NCBI RefSeq assembly: GCF_900110915.1
Contig: NZ_FOFG01000001.1
Location: 248,001 to 312,000, forward strand
DNA: 64,000 nt
Direction of reading: 5' to 3'
DNA from: Faunimonas pinastri
GTDB lineage: Bacteria > Pseudomonadota > Alphaproteobacteria > Rhizobiales > Afifellaceae
Of the stretch, positions 44,065 to 52,786 are shown piece by piece; position 1 is the stretch's first letter; the number at the start of each line of letters is the position of its first letter. Under the pieces are notes generated by a model. It searched no databases. It saw only the letters and a program-made list of their open reading frames with translations, and was not told the DNA's origin. Both the position numbers and the translations under genes were made by a program.

Positions 44065-46754
44065 TTGCGCAGCATTCCAAATCGTCCCCTGGAAACCAGG
44101 GCTGTTACGTCCATCAGAACCTGGGGGATAACAAGGCCCCCCGGGCAGGCGATATATTGCGGTGTCCAGACCGGATCGAACTTCTGCTTGAAGGCTTTCA
44201 GCCCCTCGAAGCGATAGAAGTCTTCGCCGCGCCGGTAAAGCAGCGTGCCCACCCTGTTCCATGTGGAGGCGAGCGGATGATTGGAAAGGCCTGCTAGAGG
44301 TGCGGCGCCCAGATTGAACCAGCGATAGCCCTCGGCCTTCCCCCAGAGCAGGAGCTGGGCGAAGAGTGCGTCCATCAGCACCGACGAGCGCCCGGGCAGG
44401 TAGCGCATCATGTCGATGGAGAGCTCTTCCTTCTCCGCGCCGCGCCAGAGATTGGCGAAGGCGATGATTTCGCCGTTTTGCCGAAGCACCACGGCATCGG
44501 TCTCGGAAACGTAGGATTCGGAGAAGAAGCCCAGCGAGAAGCCTTTCTCGCTGCCCGATTTGCTTTCCAGCCAGGCATCGGAAACGCCGCGAAACTCTGT
44601 CATGTGAGCGGGCACGTCGGCCTTCGGCATGACCTCGAAGGTGATGCCCTCGCGCTCCGCCCGCTTGTTGGCATAGCGGAAATCCGCCCGCTTGCCGCCC
44701 GCGAGCGAGAACGTGGTGAGGTTCACCCGCGCCACTTCGCCGATCTTGAGGAGGCCGAGCCCCATGTCGAGATAGGTCGGGATATGCCCGGGGCCGACGC
44801 TGTAGAAGACGACGCGGCCCGCATTGCGGTCGGCAAGCTCGCGGAAGCGCCAGATCAGGTCCACGGCCGTGTCGTCCGGCCCGACGGGATCGCCCATGCT
44901 GACCCAGCTCTTGCCCGAGCGGCCATACATCAGGAAGGCACTCTCGTCGGCCGTCATCAGCATCTTCTTGTCGCCGAGAAGCGCGAGATAGGAATTGGTG
45001 TTGGGCGAGGCGGCGACGACGTTGCGGATGCGGTCGTCGATGGGATCGGGCTCGAACGGCAAGGCGAAGCGGCGGTTCACCAGCGTGTCGATGCCGATCC
45101 AGAGGATCAGGATGCCGACCGCCACGGTGGCGCGCAGGAAGCGGGAGGCGTTGCCGTGCTCGTGGGTGTGCCAGGCGAAGTTCCACCAGAGGTCGCTGGA
45201 ATATTCCACGTGGCGGTAGGTGAAGAAGCCGAGCCAGGTCGCGGCCGCCACCGTCGCGATCACCATCACCAGCCAGGGCAGCGAGAGGTGCATGTCGGCG
45301 CTGAAACCGCGCCGGTAGAAAGCTGAACGGAAGGAGATGAGCGCCACGGCGATGGCCGCCATGATGGCGGCTTCCTCCCAGTCCAGCCCCTTGGCGAGCG
45401 ACAGGAAGGCGCTCGCCGCCAGCAGCACCAGCGCCGCCACCCAGGCGAACTGCAATCGGCGCACCAGTCCGCGCCCGACGATCAGCAGGCAGACGCCGAT
45501 GACGCTGGCCAGCAGATGCGACGTTTCCGCCGCTGCCAGCGGCACGAAATGGCGAAGCACACCGAGGCGGCCCTGGACGGCCGGGAGCACGCCGGAGATC
45601 AGCAGCACCACGCCGGCGAGGAACACGAGGGCCGCGGCGGCGATCGGCACGATCGGCCGCAGGATCGCCTGTGCGGTGCCGGCTGCACTCTGGATGCGCT
45701 CCTTGCGCCGCAGCCCTTCGGAGAGGACGAGGCCCACGGCCGTCACCCCCAGCGGCAGCACGTAATAGATGATGCGGTAGACGATCAGCGCGGCGATGAC
45801 GTCGGCCCGGCCGCCGACGCCGAGGCCGGCCACCAGCGTCGCCTCGAAGGCGCCGACGCCGCCCGGCGCATGGCTGATCAGGCCGAGGATGACGGCGCCG
45901 ACATAGACCAGCAGGAAATAGGGGACGCTGCCCACAGAGCCCGACGGCAGCAGCGCGTAAAGCACGATGGCGGAGGCGGCGAGATCGATCGAGCCCAGCA
46001 GGATCTGTGCGATCGCCATCTTGGCGTCGGGCAGGCGGAGCGACCAGCCGCCAAGGCGCACCGTGCGGGGCGTGCGGCCGAGCCAGACGACGAAGGCGAC
46101 CAGCGCGGCCAGGACGACGATGCCCACGGCGCGATCCGCACCGCCGGTCATCCACTGGATGTCGGTGAGCGTGCCGGGCGCGAAGGTGAGCGTCAGGCCG
46201 AAGATGGAGACGAAGCCCAGCCAGAACGTCATCCACGAGGTCGCCATCACGCGGACGACGTCGGCGGCATCGAGACCCTCGCTGGAATAGATGCGGTAGC
46301 GCAGAGAGCCGGCGGTCAGCACGCCGAAGCCCAGGGCGTTCGACACCGCGAAGCCGGCGGAGCCAGCCGCGGCGGCGACCCACCACGAAACCCGGCCCGG
46401 CGCGGAGGTGCGCGTCGCCACGATGTCGAAGCCGGCGAGAGCGGCGAAGCTGACTGCGGTCGCGATCAGCGCGATCAGGATGCGGCCGGGCGGGGTGTCG
46501 TCGAGCGAATCGCGGATCTCGCCGACCGTGACGTCCTGCGTGAAGCGGTGCAGCACCCATATCGCCAGGCAGACGAGGGCAACGCTGACCAGCGCGCCGA
46601 CATAGGGTTTCCAGCGCCCCCCGGATTTCCCGGGCGTGGGATCGAGCAGTTCCTGCGCATGCTGCGCCTGCTCCTGCGTGCCCGCCGCCATCTGTGCTCC
46701 ACCCCGAACGGCCTCCCCAGCGGAAGCCGGCACGCTTGCTTTGTTCATGACCAT
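44061..46754 (-). CDS. mprF: Bifunctional lysylphosphatidylglycerol flippase/synthetase (MprF/LpiA)
   Basis: About 897 residues from the ATG at 46754 (46748 is equally good). The N-terminal half has about 12-14 membrane segments (flippase) and the C-terminal DUF2156 acyltransferase-like domain transfers lysine from Lys-tRNA to phosphatidylglycerol (VVAASPNTNSYLALLGDKKMLM, GDPVGPDDTAVDLIWRF, MRYLPGRSSVLMDALFAQLLL). This makes the membrane more positive and protects against cationic peptides and acid. In Rhizobium tropici and Agrobacterium the pair is acid-induced. Inverted repeat at 46801-46819 may be a control site. Confidence 0.93.
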   Translation of the reverse strand: MVMNKASVPASAGEAVRGGAQMAAGTQEQAQHAQELLDPTPGKSGGRWKPYVGALVSVALVCLAIWVLHRFTQDVTVGEIRDSLDDTPPGRILIALIATAVSFAALAGFDIVATRTSAPGRVSWWVAAAAGSAGFAVSNALGFGVLTAGSLRYRIYSSEGLDAADVVRVMATSWMTFWLGFVSIFGLTLTFAPGTLTDIQWMTGGADRAVGIVVLAALVAFVVWLGRTPRTVRLGGWSLRLPDAKMAIAQILLGSIDLAASAIVLYALLPSGSVGSVPYFLLVYVGAVILGLISHAPGGVGAFEATLVAGLGVGGRADVIAALIVYRIIYYVLPLGVTAVGLVLSEGLRRKERIQSAAGTAQAILRPIVPIAAAALVFLAGVVLLISGVLPAVQGRLGVLRHFVPLAAAETSHLLASVIGVCLLIVGRGLVRRLQFAWVAALVLLAASAFLSLAKGLDWEEAAIMAAIAVALISFRSAFYRRGFSADMHLSLPWLVMVIATVAAATWLGFFTYRHVEYSSDLWWNFAWHTHEHGNASRFLRATVAVGILILWIGIDTLVNRRFALPFEPDPIDDRIRNVVAASPNTNSYLALLGDKKMLMTADESAFLMYGRSGKSWVSMGDPVGPDDTAVDLIWRFRELADRNAGRVVFYSVGPGHIPTYLDMGLGLLKIGEVARVNLTTFSLAGGKRADFRYANKRAEREGITFEVMPKADVPAHMTEFRGVSDAWLESKSGSEKGFSLGFFSESYVSETDAVVLRQNGEIIAFANLWRGAEKEELSIDMMRYLPGRSSVLMDALFAQLLLWGKAEGYRWFNLGAAPLAGLSNHPLASTWNRVGTLLYRRGEDFYRFEGLKAFKQKFDPVWTPQYIACPGGLVIPQVLMDVTALVSRGRFGMLRK

Positions 46755-47142
46755 TCTTACACAGGTCGACGACCGGACAACGAAGGGCGTGAGGGTGTGG
46801 GTTTCCGGTTGTCGGAAACTGCACAGTCCGAACACTCGAAGACGCCGGTTGACCTCAGCCGTTACACCGGCATGCTCAACCACGGAAAGTGGGCATTATG
46901 TTGGACATGCGCCACGCCCCTAGGGCTTCTCGCCGCAGGCAGGGCCGGGGAGGAGCGAGGGACAGGCCCAGGGAGGCCGATGGGCAGGCCACAGCACAGG
47001 AAACAGGATGATCCTTGTCCATTGACAGGCGTTCCTGCGTCCCGCAATCCGGTCGATGTTCTTTCCGGCGGCACTTGTCCGCCGCATCATGACTTGCCGT
47101 CCGCCGCGGAAGACGGCGGCGAACCTGCCAGGGAGATGGATG
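46755..47142. other. 388-base divergent intergenic region (mprF / TRAP binding protein)
   Basis: Only short shadows of open frames occur here, none with a good ribosome site. It must hold the promoters of the leftward mprF-acvB unit and of the rightward takP gene. A TTGACA box is at 47022-47027, 113 bases before the takP start region, without a clear -10. The inverted repeat described separately lies in the mprF half. Confidence 0.6.
46801..46819. promoter_or_regulatory. Perfect inverted repeat upstream of mprF
   Basis: GTTTCCG-GTTGT-CGGAAAC is a perfect 7-5-7 inverted repeat located 47-65 bases before the mprF start. It is too short to be a strong terminator and is placed like an operator for a dimeric regulator. 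Confidence 0.4.
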
Positions 47143-48240
47143 ATGAAACGCCGTGACGTCCTCAAAGCCGCCGGACTGGGAATTGCCGGCGCATCGACGC
47201 TTGCCATGCCCGCGATTGCACAGGCGACGCCGGAGCTGAAGTGGCGGATGACGTCGTCATTCCCCAAGTCGATGGATGTTCTCTACGGCAATGGTGAGCT
47301 CGTCGCGAAATACGTTGCCGAAGCGACCGACAACAAGTTCCAGATCCAGCTTTTCGCGCCGGGCGAGATCGTCCCCGCGCTGCAGGCGCTGGACGCGGTC
47401 GCCAACAACACCATCGAGATGGCGCATACCTGCAGCTATTATTACTGGGGCAAGGATCCGGCCTTCGCATTTGGAACGGCGGTTCCCTTCGGCCTGAACT
47501 CCCGCATGCAGAACGCGTGGATGTATTATGGCGGCGGCATCGAGCTGATGAACGAGTTCTACGCCAAATTCGGCGTCGTCGGCTTTCCCGCCGGCAACAC
47601 CGGGGCGCAGATGGGCGGCTGGTTCCGCAAGGAAATCAACACGCCGGAGGACCTGAAGGGCCTGAAGATGCGCATCGCCGGCTTTGGCGGCGCGGTGCTG
47701 CAGAAGCTCGGCGTGATCCCGCAGCAGATCGCCGGCGGCGATATCTACCCCTCGCTGGAAAAGGGCACGATCGACGCGGCGGAATGGGTCGGCCCCTATG
47801 ACGACGAGAAGATCGGCTTCTACAAGGTCGCGCCTTATTACTACTATCCCGGCTTCTGGGAGGGCGGCGCCTATCTCCATGCCTTCATCAACAAGGCCAA
47901 GTACGACGCCCTGCCGGACAGCTACAAGCAGGCGCTGCAGATCGCGACCAAGGCCGCGACTTCCGACATGCAGGCCCGGTACGACATGGTGAACCCGCCG
48001 GCGATGAAGCGGCTGGCGCAGGCCGGCGCCAAGCTTCGCCCGTTCAGCCAGCAGGTGCTCTCTGCCTGCTTCGACGCGGCCCAGCAAAGCTACGATGAGC
48101 TGAATGCCAAGAACGCGGACTTCAAGAAGATGTACGATTCCATGATGGCGTATCGCCGGGATGCCTTCCTTTGGTTCCAGGTCTCGGAATATCCGGCCGA
48201 CACGTTCCTCATGGTGCAGCAGCGCGAAGGCAAGCTCTGA
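47143..48240 (+). CDS. takP: TRAP transporter substrate-binding protein, TakP type
   Basis: A 365-residue periplasmic receptor. The signal peptide carries a twin-arginine motif (KRRDVLKAAGLG) and ends in PAIAQA, so export is by Tat. The mature protein closely follows the 2-oxoacid receptor TakP of Rhodobacter (TSSFPKSMDVLYG, YYYWGKDPAFAFGTAVPFGLN, GNTGAQMGGWFRKEIN, KMRIAGFGGAVLQKLGV, AAEWVGPYDDEKIGFYKVAPY), so pyruvate- or 2-oxobutyrate-like acids are the likely ligands. The start follows AGGGAG. It is convergent with the membrane subunits, an unusual order. Confidence 0.92.
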   Translation: MKRRDVLKAAGLGIAGASTLAMPAIAQATPELKWRMTSSFPKSMDVLYGNGELVAKYVAEATDNKFQIQLFAPGEIVPALQALDAVANNTIEMAHTCSYYYWGKDPAFAFGTAVPFGLNSRMQNAWMYYGGGIELMNEFYAKFGVVGFPAGNTGAQMGGWFRKEINTPEDLKGLKMRIAGFGGAVLQKLGVIPQQIAGGDIYPSLEKGTIDAAEWVGPYDDEKIGFYKVAPYYYYPGFWEGGAYLHAFINKAKYDALPDSYKQALQIATKAATSDMQARYDMVNPPAMKRLAQAGAKLRPFSQQVLSACFDAAQQSYDELNAKNADFKKMYDSMMAYRRDAFLWFQVSEYPADTFLMVQQREGKL

Positions 48241-48270
48241 CCCCCCACCAGGGATTTCGCCTGAAATGGA

Positions 48271-48296
48271 AAAACCCGGCCGCGAGGCCGGGTTTT
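48271..48296. terminator. Bidirectional intrinsic terminator between takP and dctM
   Basis: AAAACCCGGCC (48271-48281) pairs perfectly with GGCCGGGTTTT (48286-48296) around GCGA, followed on the plus strand by TCTTT. The A/T arms give a U-run on both transcripts, fitting two convergent genes. Confidence 0.9.
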
Positions 48297-48310
48297 TCTT
48301 TGGACGATCG

Positions 48311-50359
48311 CTACTGCGCCGGGCCGCCGAAGCTTGGCGGCTGCGACAGGTCCGGAGTGGCCGTTTCCGGTGCGGGTGCGGTTTTCGCTGCTGGAGCCGG
48401 GGGCGGCGTAGGGCCCCCGAAACTTGGCGGCTGCGAAAGGTCCGGTGCGCCCGGCTGCGGTGCCGGAATTGTCGGCGCTCCGAAGCTGGGCGGCTGCGAC
48501 AGATCCGTGCCGGCCGGAGCGGCAGTCTTTGCCGCCGGGGCAGGCTGGGTCGCCGGGGCGGGTTGGGCTGGCGTGGCCGGAGCCCCGAAACTCGGCGGTT
48601 GCGACAAATCGGGCGTCGCTGCCGGAGCCGCATCGCCCGGCGGTGACGCGGGTGCGCCGAAGCTCGGCGGCTGCGAGAGGTCGGGTGCTCCGCCGGACGC
48701 GGGCGCGGCCGGTCCGCCGAAGGAAGGCGGGGCGCTCAGGTCTACCCCGCCGCTCGTGGGCTGGCCGTAGCCGGCGGGCGCGCTCTGGCTCGCTGGCGCG
48801 GGCTGCGGCGCTGGCTGGCCCTTGTAGCGCAGCACCATGCCGGGAAACGCGATGGTGAGGGCGATCATCAGGATCTGGATGCCCACGAAAGGCAGCGCGC
48901 CGCGATAGATCTGGCCGGTGGTGACCGGCGCGGTCATCCGGCCGGTGATCTTGTCGCGATACGCCTCCTTGGGCGCGACGGAGCGCAGATAGAAGAGCGA
49001 GAACCCGAAGGGCGGGTGCATGAAGCTCGTCTGCAGATTGATGCCGAGCAGTACGCCGAACCAGATCAGGTCGATGCCGAGCTTGTCCGCCGCCGGTCCG
49101 ATCAGCGGGATCAGGATGAACGCCACCTCGAAATAATCGAGGAAGAAGGCGAGGAAGAAGACGATGACGTTGACGACGATGAGGAAGCCGACCTGGCCGC
49201 CCGGCAGGCTCGTCAGCAGGTTCTCGACCCAGATATGGCCGTTCAGCCCGTAGAAACTGAGCGAGAAGACACGAGAGCCGATCAGGATGAACATCACGAA
49301 GGAGGAGAGCTTCGCCGTCTGCTCCACGGCCTGCCATGTGCGGGTGAAGCCGAGCCGCCCCTTGGCCGCGGCCAGGAGCAGCGCGCCGACCGCGCCCATC
49401 GCCCCGCCCTCCGTCGGCGTCGCGATGCCGAGGAAGATCGTGCCGAGTACCAGGAAGATCAGCGCCAGCGGCGGGATCAGCACGATGATGACCTGTTCGG
49501 CCAGCCGCGACAGCAGCTTCAGCTTCGACGCCCGGCTGGCGAGCGCGATGACGTAGGCGACGAGGGCGCCGAGGCTGATCGCCCAGATACCGGCATTGCC
49601 GACGCCCCCGGCTTCCATCCACCGGAGCGCGCCATATCCGGCGGCCGCGCCGATCAGCAGCGTTACCAGAAGCGACGTTACGCCGGAACCGAGCGTGCGC
49701 GCCTCCTTCGGTAGCGCCGGGGCGAAGTCGGGCGACAGCATCGACCGGATGAAGACATAGCCGACATAGAGCAGCGTCAGGATGATGCTCGGCACCAGCG
49801 CGCCGGAATACATGTCGCCAACGGAGCGCCCGAGCTGGTCGGCCATGACGATCAGCACCAGCGACGGCGGGATGATCTGCGCCAGCGTGCCGGACGCCGC
49901 GATGACGCCGGAGGCCATGCGCCGGTCGTAGCCGTAGCGCAGCATGATGGGCAGCGAGATCAGGCCCATGGCGATGACGGAGGCCGGGACCACGCCGGTG
50001 GTCGCCGCCAGCAGCGCGCCGACGAAGATCACGGCATAGGCAAGCCCGCCCCGGATCGGCCCGAAGAGCTGGCCCACCGTGTCCAGCAGGTCTTCCGCCA
50101 TGCCGGATCGCTCGAGGATCAGGCCCATGAAGGTGAAGAACGGGATGGCGAGCATGGTGTCGCTGCTCATCACGCCGAAGATGCGGTCCGGCAGCGCCTG
50201 GAAGAGGTTGGGCGCGAAGAGGCCAGCCTCGATGCCGACCACGCCGAAGAGCAGGCCGGTGAAGGCCAGCGAGAAAGCGACGGGAAAGCCGATCAGCAGA
50301 AAGACGATGAGCGCGCCGAACATGATCGGCGCGAGATTGGCGATCATGAACTCAGGCAC
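48311..50359 (-). CDS. dctM: TRAP transporter large permease subunit (DctM) with repetitive C-terminal tail
   Basis: 682 residues. Residues 1-510 are a DctM/SiaM-type permease with about 12 membrane segments (AIPFFTFMGLILERSGMAEDLLD, GIATPTEGGAMGAVGALLLAAA, PPFGFSLFYLRSVAP). Residues 513-682 are an added hydrophilic tail, rich in Pro, Ala and Gly, that contains DLSQPPSFG six times (first copy DLSAPPSFG), spaced 20-35 residues apart. The tail is absent from typical family members. The start (ATG at 50359) overlaps the DctQ gene by eight bases. It works with the DctQ subunit and presumably with the convergent TakP. Confidence 0.92.
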   Translation of the reverse strand: MPEFMIANLAPIMFGALIVFLLIGFPVAFSLAFTGLLFGVVGIEAGLFAPNLFQALPDRIFGVMSSDTMLAIPFFTFMGLILERSGMAEDLLDTVGQLFGPIRGGLAYAVIFVGALLAATTGVVPASVIAMGLISLPIMLRYGYDRRMASGVIAASGTLAQIIPPSLVLIVMADQLGRSVGDMYSGALVPSIILTLLYVGYVFIRSMLSPDFAPALPKEARTLGSGVTSLLVTLLIGAAAGYGALRWMEAGGVGNAGIWAISLGALVAYVIALASRASKLKLLSRLAEQVIIVLIPPLALIFLVLGTIFLGIATPTEGGAMGAVGALLLAAAKGRLGFTRTWQAVEQTAKLSSFVMFILIGSRVFSLSFYGLNGHIWVENLLTSLPGGQVGFLIVVNVIVFFLAFFLDYFEVAFILIPLIGPAADKLGIDLIWFGVLLGINLQTSFMHPPFGFSLFYLRSVAPKEAYRDKITGRMTAPVTTGQIYRGALPFVGIQILMIALTIAFPGMVLRYKGQPAPQPAPASQSAPAGYGQPTSGGVDLSAPPSFGGPAAPASGGAPDLSQPPSFGAPASPPGDAAPAATPDLSQPPSFGAPATPAQPAPATQPAPAAKTAAPAGTDLSQPPSFGAPTIPAPQPGAPDLSQPPSFGGPTPPPAPAAKTAPAPETATPDLSQPPSFGGPAQ
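48326..48742 (-). repeat. Six copies of a DLSQPPSFG-coding repeat in the DctM tail
   Basis: Copies begin at tail residues 28, 48, 72, 107, 128 and 158 (residue 513 = tail 1). The nonapeptide is the same in five copies; the gaps between are Pro/Ala-rich and vary in length, so the DNA repeats are interspersed rather than strict tandem. Confidence 0.92.
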
Positions 50360-50930
50360 CGGGCTTGTCCTCCAGGATCATGTCTTCGTTGGCCGGGTGC
50401 GTATGCATTTCTGGCGTGGGATCGGCGATGGCGTCGTTGAGCACGCCGATGCGCTTGATGATTTCCGACAGGCACTGGAGGAACAGCAGGACGAAGGCGG
50501 CGAGGATCAGCGCCTTGGCCGGCCAGATGATGAGCCCGCCCGCGTTCATCGACATTTCCTGCTGCCGGAACGAGGTCAGGACGTTGGGCACCGCCTCGTA
50601 GACGATGAGGGCGGTGAAGGGCAGCAGCATCACGACGAAGCAGACGAGGTCGATCCAGTCGCGCGTCCGCTTGGACAGCCGGCTCGACAGGATATCGATG
50701 CGGATATGCTCGTTGCGCTGGAGCGTGTAGGCGGCGGCCAGCAGGAATACGGCGCCGAAGAGATACCATTGCAGCTCCAGCCAGCCGTTGGAGCTGTAGT
50801 CGAAGGCCTTGCGCACGATCGCATTGCCGGCGCTGACCAGCACGGTCGCCAGGATCAGCCACGACACGGCCTTGCCGACGAACGCGCAGATCGCGTCGAC
50901 CGCCGCGCTGAAACTCAGAAGGGGCTTCAA
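50352..50930 (-). CDS. dctQ: TRAP transporter small permease subunit (DctQ)
   Basis: A 192-residue four-helix membrane protein with the DctQ pattern (KAVSWLILATVLVSAGNAIVRKAF, LQWYLFGAVFLLAAAYTLQRNEHIRIDIL, RTRDWIDLVCFVVMLLPF). The likely start is TTG at 50930 with AGGAGG seven bases before it; no ATG fits. The first two of four helices precede the conserved NEHIRIDIL. It overlaps dctM by eight bases, so both are translated together. Confidence 0.9.
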   Translation of the reverse strand: MKPLLSFSAAVDAICAFVGKAVSWLILATVLVSAGNAIVRKAFDYSSNGWLELQWYLFGAVFLLAAAYTLQRNEHIRIDILSSRLSKRTRDWIDLVCFVVMLLPFTALIVYEAVPNVLTSFRQQEMSMNAGGLIIWPAKALILAAFVLLFLQCLSEIIKRIGVLNDAIADPTPEMHTHPANEDMILEDKPGA

Positions 50931-51046
50931 GACATCCTCCTCGCGCCCGGGGAGAGCACGCTTGTTCTTGTCTTCCCGATTTTGCGGGCGGTATGGCAGT
51001 TGCCGGCCGGGATCGCAATGCTCGGCGGCCGGAAAAGGCCTGAGGT

Positions 51047-52474
51047 CTAGGCGCCCGCCTTGGAGGCTTCGGGGGAGGCGGCGGATGGCCCCGACCGGTG
51101 CGCGACCTCGTTGCCGGCTTCGGGGGAGAGCCGGGCGAAGTGGATCGAGGACGCCGCCACCAGGACGGAAATGCCGATAAAGGCGATGCCGAAGGCTTCC
51201 GGCGAGGTGGCCGGGGCAATGCCGGCTCCGCTCACGACATCCAGCATCAGGGCCGCGAGGCCGATGCCGATCGACTGCGAAAGCTGCTGCGCCATGGAGG
51301 CGAAGCTCGTCGCCGCGCTCATGCGGCGGTTGTCGACGTCGGCATAGGTGATGGAGTTGATCGCGGTGAATTCCAGCGAGCGGAAAAAGCCGCCCACCAG
51401 CAGGATCGCGAACATCACGGGCACGCTGGTCGCCGGCGAGAAGGTGGCGCAAAGGGCGATGAAGAAGGCCGCCAGAAGCGCATTCCAGATCAGCGTGCGC
51501 CGGAAGCCGAAGAAGCGGAGGGTCGGCTGGGCCGCGAACTTCATGGTGATCGCGCCGGCCGCCGCCGCGAAGGTGGTGAGGCCCGAGGCCAGCGCCGAGC
51601 GGCCGAAGCCCGCCTGCAGCATCAAGGGCAGGAGGAAGGGCACGCCGCCGATACCGACGCGAAACAACGAACCCCCGACGATGCCGGCGGAAAAGGTCGG
51701 GATCCGCAGGAGGTTCAGATTGATGATCGGCGCCGCCACCCTGCGGGCATGCTGGACGTAGAGCGCTATGGCCGCGCAGCCCGCGACCACGAACAGCGCC
51801 TCCACCGGGCGCGACAGGATATCGTCGCCCAGCGTCTCCAGAACGAAGGTGACGCCGGCGATCCCGATGCTGATGAGAGCGAACCCGCGGAGATCGATCC
51901 GGGGCACGTTCGGCTCGCGAACATCCTCCAGGAAGATGGAGGCGAGCACGATGCCGATGATGCCGATGGGCACGTTGATCCAGAAGACCCACGGCCAGCT
52001 GGCATAGGTGACGATCAGGCCGCCCAGCGGCGGGCCGAGAAGTGGGCCGACCAGCGCCGGGATGGAAACCCAGTTCATGGCGTTCACGAGCTCGGATTTC
52101 GGAACCGCGCGAAGCAGCGCCAGCCGCGCCACCGGCACCATCATCGCGCCGCCGATGCCCTGCACGATGCGCGCGGCCACGAGAGCGGAAAGGTTGGGCG
52201 CGAACGCGCAGGCGACGGACGCCAGCGTGAAGATGAGGATCGCCAGCCGGAACACGGTGCGCGTGCCGAAGCGATCGGCCACCCAGCCGGAGAGCGGCAT
52301 GAAGACCGCGAGGCTGAGAAGATAGGCCGTCATCGCCATGTGCAGCCGGACGGGGCTGACGTGATAGGCGTCGGCGATGGTGGCGAGAGCCGTTCCCAGC
52401 ACGGTGGAATCGATGCTCTGCATGAAGAGGGCGCAGGCGACGATGATGGCGATGATGCGATGCTGAGATGTCAT
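51047..52474 (-). CDS. DHA2-family drug:proton antiporter (MFS)
   Basis: 475 residues with about 14 membrane segments and MFS motifs: motif A (SGWVADRFGTRTVFR), and motif C-like GPLLGPPLGGLIVTYASWPWVFWINVPIG, as in EmrB/QacA. It exports toxic compounds; the cargo is unknown. A charged tail (SPEAGNEVAHRSG...) ends it. No regulator or membrane-fusion partner is adjacent; it stands between TRAP genes and msrB. Confidence 0.9.
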   Translation of the reverse strand: MTSQHRIIAIIVACALFMQSIDSTVLGTALATIADAYHVSPVRLHMAMTAYLLSLAVFMPLSGWVADRFGTRTVFRLAILIFTLASVACAFAPNLSALVAARIVQGIGGAMMVPVARLALLRAVPKSELVNAMNWVSIPALVGPLLGPPLGGLIVTYASWPWVFWINVPIGIIGIVLASIFLEDVREPNVPRIDLRGFALISIGIAGVTFVLETLGDDILSRPVEALFVVAGCAAIALYVQHARRVAAPIINLNLLRIPTFSAGIVGGSLFRVGIGGVPFLLPLMLQAGFGRSALASGLTTFAAAAGAITMKFAAQPTLRFFGFRRTLIWNALLAAFFIALCATFSPATSVPVMFAILLVGGFFRSLEFTAINSITYADVDNRRMSAATSFASMAQQLSQSIGIGLAALMLDVVSGAGIAPATSPEAFGIAFIGISVLVAASSIHFARLSPEAGNEVAHRSGPSAASPEASKAGA

Positions 52475-52786
52475 GGACCGGCCCGGATCGGGCCGGCCAT
52501 TCCGATGAACGCGCAGCCGATGCTCGGGAGAACCCAGGCGTTCAAGGCGGGAATCAGGCGGTCCAGCGGGCGGCGAAGCGGCCCCATGTCGTTCTAGATA
52601 AAGCAGAGTTCGCGAAATTAAAGAGCTAAGGGCTCCTTAACGGTCACATCGGCGAGAGTAACAGCCGGATCGCGTGTTCTTGAGCGCGCCTGTGCTGGTT
52701 TTCGCCCGGCGCAGACCCTCACGAACTTTCGGCCCCGTGGATCCGTATATCTCAAGAGGAAATACGTTTTGAGACCGGAGTCTCCC
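52475..52786. other. 312-base divergent intergenic region (MFS / msrB)
   Basis: No gene is visible. It is AT-richer near 52600-52640 and holds a short inverted repeat TAAGG-GCT-CCTTA (52627-52639) among several overlapping dyads. Both divergent promoters should lie here; I cannot place them. Confidence 0.5.

Noticed and set aside
43195-46824. A single 1209-codon open frame on the minus strand through acvB and mprF
   Set aside because: High GC keeps this frame open beyond the acvB start. The upstream part is out of frame with mprF, whose membrane segments and synthase domain are clear; acvB starts at 44064.
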